Part shown: in pieces, positions 59,097 through 64,000 of the stretch
How the letters are laid out: every line of letters starts with the position of its first letter
Numbering within the stretch: the first letter of the stretch is position 1
Source of the DNA: Pseudoalteromonas sp. T1lg23B
GTDB lineage: Bacteria > Pseudomonadota > Gammaproteobacteria > Enterobacterales > Alteromonadaceae
Reading direction: 5' to 3'
Assembly (NCBI RefSeq): GCF_002964665.1
Contig: NZ_PQBZ01000002.1
Span: 186,001-250,000, forward strand
Length of the DNA: 64,000 bases
Translations under genes and position numbers: made by a program
Notes under the pieces: model-generated
Seen by the model: only the letters and a program-made list of their open reading frames with translations
Database searches by the model: none
Told to the model about the DNA's origin: nothing

Positions 59097-60437
59097 TTAT
59101 AAACCTAGTTTCTTTTCTAAGTAGTGGATATTTGTTCCGCCACTTTGGAAGTTTTCATCCGCTAAGATTTTCTTATGTAGCGGTGTATTGGTTTTTATGC
59201 CATCAATTACCAACTCATTGAGAGCGTTACGCGCACGGGCAATAGCCACATCGCGATTTTCACCATAGGTGATCAGCTTGCCAATCATTGAGTCGTAGTA
59301 AGGCGGTACTGTGTAGTCAGCGTAAATGTGGCTGTCCCAACGAATACCTAAACCGCCAGCAGGGTGGAAGCGTGTGATCTTACCCGGTGATGGAATAAAA
59401 GTATCAGGGTCTTCAGCATTGATACGGCACTCGATAGCATGACCTCGGATCACCACATCATCTTGCGTGATAGATAATGGTTGGCCTGCGGCAATTTTAA
59501 GCTGCTCTTTGATCAAATCTACGCCGGTTACCATTTCTGTAACTGGGTGTTCAACCTGAATACGGGTGTTCATTTCAATGAAGTAGAACTCACCATTTTC
59601 ATATAGGAACTCAAAAGTACCGGCACCACGGTAGCCGATTTCGATACATGCGCGAGTACAGCGGTCACCAATGAACTTACGCATTTCTGCGGTAATACCT
59701 GGTGCTGGCGCTTCTTCAACAACTTTCTGGTGGCGGCGTTGCATTGAACAGTCGCGCTCACCTAAATGAATTGCATTACCTTGGCCATCAGCAAGTACTT
59801 GTACTTCGATGTGACGAGGGTTTTCTAGGAATTTTTCCATGTAAACCATGCCATTGCCAAAGAACTGCTTAGCTTCTTGTTGCGTTAGTGCGATCGAGTT
59901 ATGCAGCTCAGCGTCGCTTCTTACCACGCGCATACCACGGCCACCGCCGCCGCCTGCGGCCTTGATGATCACCGGATAACCGATGCGCTTGGCGATTTGT
60001 GCATTGCGTTCTTTGTCGTCGGTCAATGGACCGTCTGAGCCTGGTACACAAGGTACACCTGCTTTACGCATTGCTTCAATGGCTGATACTTTGTCACCCA
60101 TCAAACGGATGGTATCACCGCGAGGGCCAATAAATACAAAGCCACTTTGCTCAACTTGATCAGCAAAATCAGCATTTTCTGATAAGAATCCGTAACCTGG
60201 GTGAATAGCTACCGCATCAGTGACTTCTGCTGCTGCAATAATGCGAGGAATATCCAGATAGCTTTCTGATGCAGCCGGTTTACCGATACAAATGGTTTCA
60301 TCCGCAAGAAGCACGTGCTTAAGATCGCGGTCAGCGGTTGAGTGTACTGCCACCGTTTTGATCCCAAGCTCCTTGCAGGCACGCAATACGCGAAGTGCGA
60401 TTTCACCTCGGTTCGCAATGACTACTTTATCTAACAT
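59097..60437 (-). CDS. accC: Acetyl-CoA carboxylase biotin carboxylase subunit
   Basis: This 446-residue ATP-grasp enzyme carboxylates the biotin on AccB at the start of fatty acid synthesis. [14 protein letters not shown] is the glycine-rich ATP loop; [20 protein letters not shown] and [18 protein letters not shown] are further motifs. It has close to E. coli length (449) and follows accB after 24 bases. Confidence 0.97.
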   Translation of the reverse strand: MLDKVVIANRGEIALRVLRACKELGIKTVAVHSTADRDLKHVLLADETICIGKPAASESYLDIPRIIAAAEVTDAVAIHPGYGFLSENADFADQVEQSGFVFIGPRGDTIRLMGDKVSAIEAMRKAGVPCVPGSDGPLTDDKERNAQIAKRIGYPVIIKAAGGGGGRGMRVVRSDAELHNSIALTQQEAKQFFGNGMVYMEKFLENPRHIEVQVLADGQGNAIHLGERDCSMQRRHQKVVEEAPAPGITAEMRKFIGDRCTRACIEIGYRGAGTFEFLYENGEFYFIEMNTRIQVEHPVTEMVTGVDLIKEQLKIAAGQPLSITQDDVVIRGHAIECRINAEDPDTFIPSPGKITRFHPAGGLGIRWDSHIYADYTVPPYYDSMIGKLITYGENRDVAIARARNALNELVIDGIKTNTPLHKKILADENFQSGGTNIHYLEKKLGL

Positions 60438-60461
60438 AGCGTTTGCCTTCTTATTGCGTGA

Positions 60462-60920
60462 TTATTCGATAATGAATAGTGGCTGGTCGAACTCTACAGG
60501 CTCACCGTTTTCAACAAGAATCGCTTTAACTACACCTGATTTGTCGGCGACAATTTGGTTCATCATCTTCATGGCTTCAACGATACATAGCGTGTCGCCT
60601 TCTTTCACATTTGAACCTACTTCAACATAAGCTGGTGCTTCAGGAGAAGCCGCTGCGTAGAAAGTACCTACCATTGGTGATAGTACTTGATGACCAGTTG
60701 GTGCAGCAGGCGCTGCTGGTGTTGCGTCAGCCGGTGCCGCAGCAGGAGCAGGCGCTGCTACTGGTGCAGGTGCAGCAGCAAACTGTTGTGGCTGCGCCAT
60801 AACGGGTGCGTTGCTGTAACGGTTGATACGTACTGACTCTTCACCTTCAGTGATTTCTAATTCAGCAATACCTGATTCTTCTACTAATTCGATAAGTTTC
60901 TTGATCTTGCGAATATCCAT
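60462..60920 (-). CDS. accB: Biotin carboxyl carrier protein
   Basis: This 152-residue protein has an N-terminal helical region ([20 protein letters not shown]), an Ala-Pro-rich linker and a biotinyl domain with Lys118 in VEAMKMMNQ as the biotin site. It carries carboxybiotin between AccC and the carboxyltransferase. It lies between aroQ and accC in the common gammaproteobacterial order. Confidence 0.97.
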   Translation of the reverse strand: MDIRKIKKLIELVEESGIAELEITEGEESVRINRYSNAPVMAQPQQFAAAPAPVAAPAPAAAPADATPAAPAAPTGHQVLSPMVGTFYAAASPEAPAYVEVGSNVKEGDTLCIVEAMKMMNQIVADKSGVVKAILVENGEPVEFDQPLFIIE

Positions 60921-60937
60921 AATGACCCGCCTGTTAG

Positions 60938-61399
60938 TTAATTTGCGTTATTTCTGTTGTGCAATTTGCTCACCGCTGCTGTTAGAGCAGCTTCATAGCC
61001 AATTGCGCCTAATCCACATATCACCCCTTGCGCCACGTCGGAAAAATACGACTTATGGCGAAAAGGCTCACGTGCATACACATTGCTGATATGCACTTCA
61101 TAAAAAGGTATGTTGACACTTAATAAAGCGTCTCGCAGCGCTACACTGGTGTGTGTAAATGCCGCGGGGTTGATGATAATGGCATCAATTTTTTGCCATG
61201 CATCATGTATGGTGCTGATCAGTTCAGCCTCACTGTTACTTTGCAAATGAGAGAGAGTTACGCCAAGTTGTTGAGCGTGTTCATCTACTCTGGTCATTAG
61301 CTCATCAAGTGTGAGCGTGCCATAAGTCTGTGGCTCACGGTGACCAAGCATATTAAGGTTTGGCCCATTTAAGACTAAAATCTTGAACTTTGCAGTCAT
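60938..61399 (-). CDS. aroQ: Type II 3-dehydroquinate dehydratase
   Basis: This 153-residue dodecameric enzyme dehydrates 3-dehydroquinate in the shikimate pathway. [20 protein letters not shown] carries the catalytic Arg and Tyr, and [17 protein letters not shown] and [18 protein letters not shown] the other active-site residues. It precedes accB by 17 bases. Confidence 0.96.
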   Translation of the reverse strand: MTAKFKILVLNGPNLNMLGHREPQTYGTLTLDELMTRVDEHAQQLGVTLSHLQSNSEAELISTIHDAWQKIDAIIINPAAFTHTSVALRDALLSVNIPFYEVHISNVYAREPFRHKSYFSDVAQGVICGLGAIGYEAALTAAVSKLHNRNNAN

Positions 61400-61565
61400 A
61401 ATCCGTGAAAACCCCTTAAATTGAAATTAACGTGATTTTTTATATTAATTAATAAATAACTTAAGCTGTTCAGACCAAAATAGCAACTTTTTCTCACTTT
61501 AGCTGTGTATTATAGATATTTCGCGGTAAATAGCAGCAAAATACTGGTCTAATCAGAAGGGGAGT

Positions 61566-61587
61566 CGCTGGTCAAACATGACCAGCG
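61566..61587 (-). terminator. Hairpin after dsbD
   Basis: CGCTGGTCA (61566-61574) pairs perfectly with TGACCAGCG (61579-61587). The T-run is weak. It lies 15 bases past the dsbD stop and before the aroQ promoter region. Confidence 0.6.
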
Positions 61588-61602
61588 AGTAGTATAGGAA
61601 GG

Positions 61603-63396
61603 TTACTGTACGGCAACACGCACCTTTTCTAAGTGCTTTGCAAATGGCTCAGGGCCCATAAAGCCTGTTACTCGTAGGTTTGGTAGTTCATTGCCTTGAG
61701 CGTCAAAGAACAACATGGTCGGTAATCCAAAAACGTTAAACTCTTTCATAATTTCAACGCTTTTATCATCATTCTGCGTTAAATCTAGTTTCAATAATGA
61801 AAAGTGTTTGAATTGTTGTTGCACCTCTGGTTCAAAGAATGTGTATTTCTCAAACTCTTTACAAGCCACACACCAGTCAGCATACAAGTCGACAATGGCG
61901 ATTTGACCATTGTCGTTGGCCTGATCAATGGCCTCTCTTAAGGCATCTAGATCTGCGACTAATTGAAACTTTTTCTCGCCTTGGGTGGCTTGTGTCACAT
62001 TAATTGTTTTGCTTGGCCAAATGAGGTGTTTACTCACCAGCAATGCACTGACTAATAGTAGTGAAGCGATACCCCACAGCGCGGTTTTTAGCAATCCGCT
62101 AGTTTGTTGGCTTTGCCAATGATGTAAATATAGAGCTGTCGCAAGCATCAGGCCACTGGCGAGCCACAGGATAATATCAAAGTCGACAATACGTTCTAGC
62201 AGTATCAACGGAACCACCAGCATGATGAAGCCAAATAACGTTTTTACTTGTTCCATCCACGCGCCCGCTTTTGGTAATAACTTGCCGCCGGATGTGCCCA
62301 GCAGCAGTAAGGGTAAACCCATTCCTAAGCTCAGAGCGTACAGCGTAATACCGCCAATAAAATAGTCACCACTTTGTGCAACATAAAGCAGCGCAGCCGA
62401 AAGTGGGGCGGTGGTACATGGCGAAGCAATTAAACCTGAAAGCACGCCCATAGAGAACACGCCTAGATAATTGCCCCCTTTTTGTTGATTACTGATAGCT
62501 GTAAGTCGACTCATTATGCCGCTGGGTAACTTAATTTCGTACCAGCCAAACATCGCCATAGCCAATAATACAAACAACAAACTAAAACTAATGAGTACAG
62601 CAGGGTGCTGAATATAGCCTTGTACCTGTCCACCTAAGGCTGCTACCACAAGTCCAAGTAGTGCGTAGGTTACCGCCATCCCTTGTACATAAACAAATGA
62701 CAATGAGAACGCACGCTTGGTAGATAGCCCTTTTTGCCCTGCTATGAGGCTAGATAAAATGGGGAACATAGGAAAGACACAAGGCGTAAATGCTAGACCA
62801 ACGCCTACCATAAAGAAGATAGCTAAATTCGCCATTAAACTTTGGTTTGCGAGGCGCTCTGTAAAAGAGAGGTCTTCATCGGAAGACGTTGCTTCTTTAT
62901 TTGTATCGGTTTTCGTTGCTTGAGCATGAGCAGCAGGTTTTCCACTATCTTGTACTATCGCCAGTGGCGACAAGGGAACGGTGATCACTTCAGGAGGGTA
63001 ACAGAGCCCAGCCTCAGCACAACCTTGATAGCGGATTTTTACCACCGCATCATCACCAATATTACTGAGTTTTGATACCACTGAAAATGAATCAAAGTAT
63101 ACTTGAGTCCTACCAAAAAACTCATCTTCAATCTCGACACCGTCGGCATACTCGCCCACGCTGATATCCGCGTTTTTGGCGATGATCTCTACTTTCTTTT
63201 TATATAAGTAATAGCCTGGTGCTATATCCCATCCAGTGAATAAAATATTGCCCTGCTGGTTAAAATCAAATTTAAAAGCTTTATCGACGGGCAAGAAGGT
63301 GTCTTGCTGTGGAGCTAGTAAGCTATTCAAAACATCATTATTGGCCTGTGCTGGTAACAGCCATATAAGCGAGAAAACAAATAACAGCGCGCGCAT
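61603..63396 (-). CDS. dsbD: Thiol:disulfide interchange protein DsbD
   Basis: This 597-residue protein moves reducing power across the inner membrane to DsbC/DsbG and cytochrome c maturation. It has a signal peptide (LLPAQA), an N-terminal periplasmic domain with CAEAGLC, eight membrane segments with Cys pairs (FTPCVFPMF, SPCTTAPLS), and a C-terminal thioredoxin-like domain with DWCVACKEFE. It begins at the end of cutA, one base overlapping. Confidence 0.95.
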   Translation of the reverse strand: MRALLFVFSLIWLLPAQANNDVLNSLLAPQQDTFLPVDKAFKFDFNQQGNILFTGWDIAPGYYLYKKKVEIIAKNADISVGEYADGVEIEDEFFGRTQVYFDSFSVVSKLSNIGDDAVVKIRYQGCAEAGLCYPPEVITVPLSPLAIVQDSGKPAAHAQATKTDTNKEATSSDEDLSFTERLANQSLMANLAIFFMVGVGLAFTPCVFPMFPILSSLIAGQKGLSTKRAFSLSFVYVQGMAVTYALLGLVVAALGGQVQGYIQHPAVLISFSLLFVLLAMAMFGWYEIKLPSGIMSRLTAISNQQKGGNYLGVFSMGVLSGLIASPCTTAPLSAALLYVAQSGDYFIGGITLYALSLGMGLPLLLLGTSGGKLLPKAGAWMEQVKTLFGFIMLVVPLILLERIVDFDIILWLASGLMLATALYLHHWQSQQTSGLLKTALWGIASLLLVSALLVSKHLIWPSKTINVTQATQGEKKFQLVADLDALREAIDQANDNGQIAIVDLYADWCVACKEFEKYTFFEPEVQQQFKHFSLLKLDLTQNDDKSVEIMKEFNVFGLPTMLFFDAQGNELPNLRVTGFMGPEPFAKHLEKVRVAVQ

Positions 63397-63716
63397 TAAT
63401 TCAATACCTCGTCCATCCAGTGAAAGTAAGCAAGGTTGCCAGCGGTTACATCTAATACCTGAATTTCAGGTACTTCATAGCTGTGTAACTCTTTGATGGT
63501 TTGTATCACCTTACTTATTTTGTCTGATTTGGTTTTTATAAATAATTTAGTTTCCGTTTGTTGCACAACCTCGTTTTGCCACATATACACCGATTCTACG
63601 GCGGGCAAAATATTCACACAGGCAGCCAGTTTCTGGGTGATCAGCTGTTTGGCTAGCTGGCGAGCGTCATCTTGGTTTTCACAGGTCGTCAAAACCAACT
63701 TGTAATGGGGAGCCAT
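63396..63716 (-). CDS. cutA: Divalent-cation tolerance protein CutA
   Basis: This 106-residue trimeric ferredoxin-like protein has LTTCENQDDARQLAKQLITQ, KLAACVNILPAVESVYMWQN and the C-terminal HSYEVPEIQVLDVTAGN. CutA is linked to copper tolerance in E. coli, but the mechanism is unresolved. The cutA-dsbD order is the same as in E. coli. Confidence 0.95.
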   Translation of the reverse strand: MAPHYKLVLTTCENQDDARQLAKQLITQKLAACVNILPAVESVYMWQNEVVQQTETKLFIKTKSDKISKVIQTIKELHSYEVPEIQVLDVTAGNLAYFHWMDEVLN

Positions 63717-63888
63717 GCTCTATTCCTTTAACAAAAATATGAACTTTCGCCATAGTAGCTCAAACTATCATCTATCCCAAGTGTCTATAGATGAAAGCAA
63801 AAATACCTAACTTAGCAATGTGGGGTCGTTTGTGCTTGAAATGAGACCGAGTCACCCATATTTAAGTTTCATTAAATTAGGAGAAAGT

Positions 63889-64000
63889 ATGTTTCGGATT
63901 TTATTTGTACTGTTTGTTGTGGTGCCGATCATTGAAATTGCGCTGCTTATTCAGGTCAGTGACATTATCGGCGGGTTTGCGACCATCGCCTTGGTGATCT
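63889..64000 (+). CDS. fxsA: FxsA family membrane protein, N-terminal part
   Basis: The first 37 codons read MFRILFVLFVVVPIIEIALL then IQVSDIIGGFATIALVI, the start of FxsA, an inner-membrane protein whose overproduction lets phage T7 escape F exclusion in E. coli. TAGGAG precedes the ATG. It is divergent from cutA and runs off the window; groES-groEL usually follow. Confidence 0.85.
   Translation, partial: MFRILFVLFVVVPIIEIALLIQVSDIIGGFATIALVI

Noticed and set aside
60611-60802. Plus-strand frame opposite the accB linker
   Set aside because: It is the complement of the Ala-Pro-rich codons of AccB and carries no signal of its own.

Overview
The window looks like chromosomal DNA of a marine gammaproteobacterium of the Alteromonadales, most like Pseudoalteromonas. 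This rests on protein character and gene order: mrcA/pilMNOPQ-aroKB-damX-dam-rpe-gph-trpS, an arginine succinyltransferase block next to a DUF3802 gene, a MetJ-controlled metBL operon, and rpsF-priB-rpsR-rplI. Nearly all of it is core genome with tight operons. I see no insertion sequence, prophage or CRISPR array.

Layout. 1-620: tail of the S10 ribosomal operon (rplP end, rpmC, rpsQ) closed by a terminator; the spc operon does not follow. 950-6240: a TSUP permease, the methionine repressor metJ and, divergently, metB-metL behind Met boxes. 6245-22680: mrcA facing pilMNOPQ, then aroK, aroB, damX, dam, rpe, gph, trpS, pabA and an HDOD gene. 22990-28730: arginine catabolism (astC/argD, astA, astD), DUF3802, an OsmC protein and speD. 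28748-31850: a TonB-dependent receptor, a thioesterase and a META-domain lipoprotein. 31882-38471: a TPP riboswitch and thiC-thiO-thiS-thiG-thiDE-thiF. 38521-41239: psd, rsgA, orn. 41341-41775: three tRNA-Gly(GCC) genes with decayed tRNA pieces between them. 41962-43388: rpsF-priB-rpsR-rplI. 43735-47306: minor pilins pilE-fimT-pilV-pilW and a very large PilX-like protein. 47474-49451: ECF sigma factor, probable anti-sigma factor and DUF4097 protein. 49578-56102: dnaB, alr, a YjbQ protein, cheX, zur and a GGDEF-EAL protein. 56376-58882: a DUF6765-like gene, then a small AT-rich accessory patch of unknown genes ending at a tRNA-Ile2(CAT). 59097-64000: accC, accB, aroQ, dsbD, cutA and the start of fxsA.

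How it fits together. Two distant blocks build one machine: pilMNOPQ gives the inner-membrane platform and secretin, and 43735-47306 gives the priming pilins of the same type IV pilus. The methionine, thiamine and ast blocks are self-contained pathway units, two of them with recognisable control elements.

Most notable points. (i) pilO and rplI each carry a one-base frameshift of the same type (a T lost between Gs), which looks like sequence error rather than decay. (ii) The 57434-58800 patch holds an unrecognised two-gene cassette whose promoter lies inside a duplicated inverted-repeat operator, a 31-residue membrane peptide gene and a perfect 22-bp palindrome. (iii) The PilX-like protein is about three times the usual size, with no pilY1 beside it. 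(iv) The tRNA-Gly array contains a decayed copy lacking exactly the anticodon triplet.
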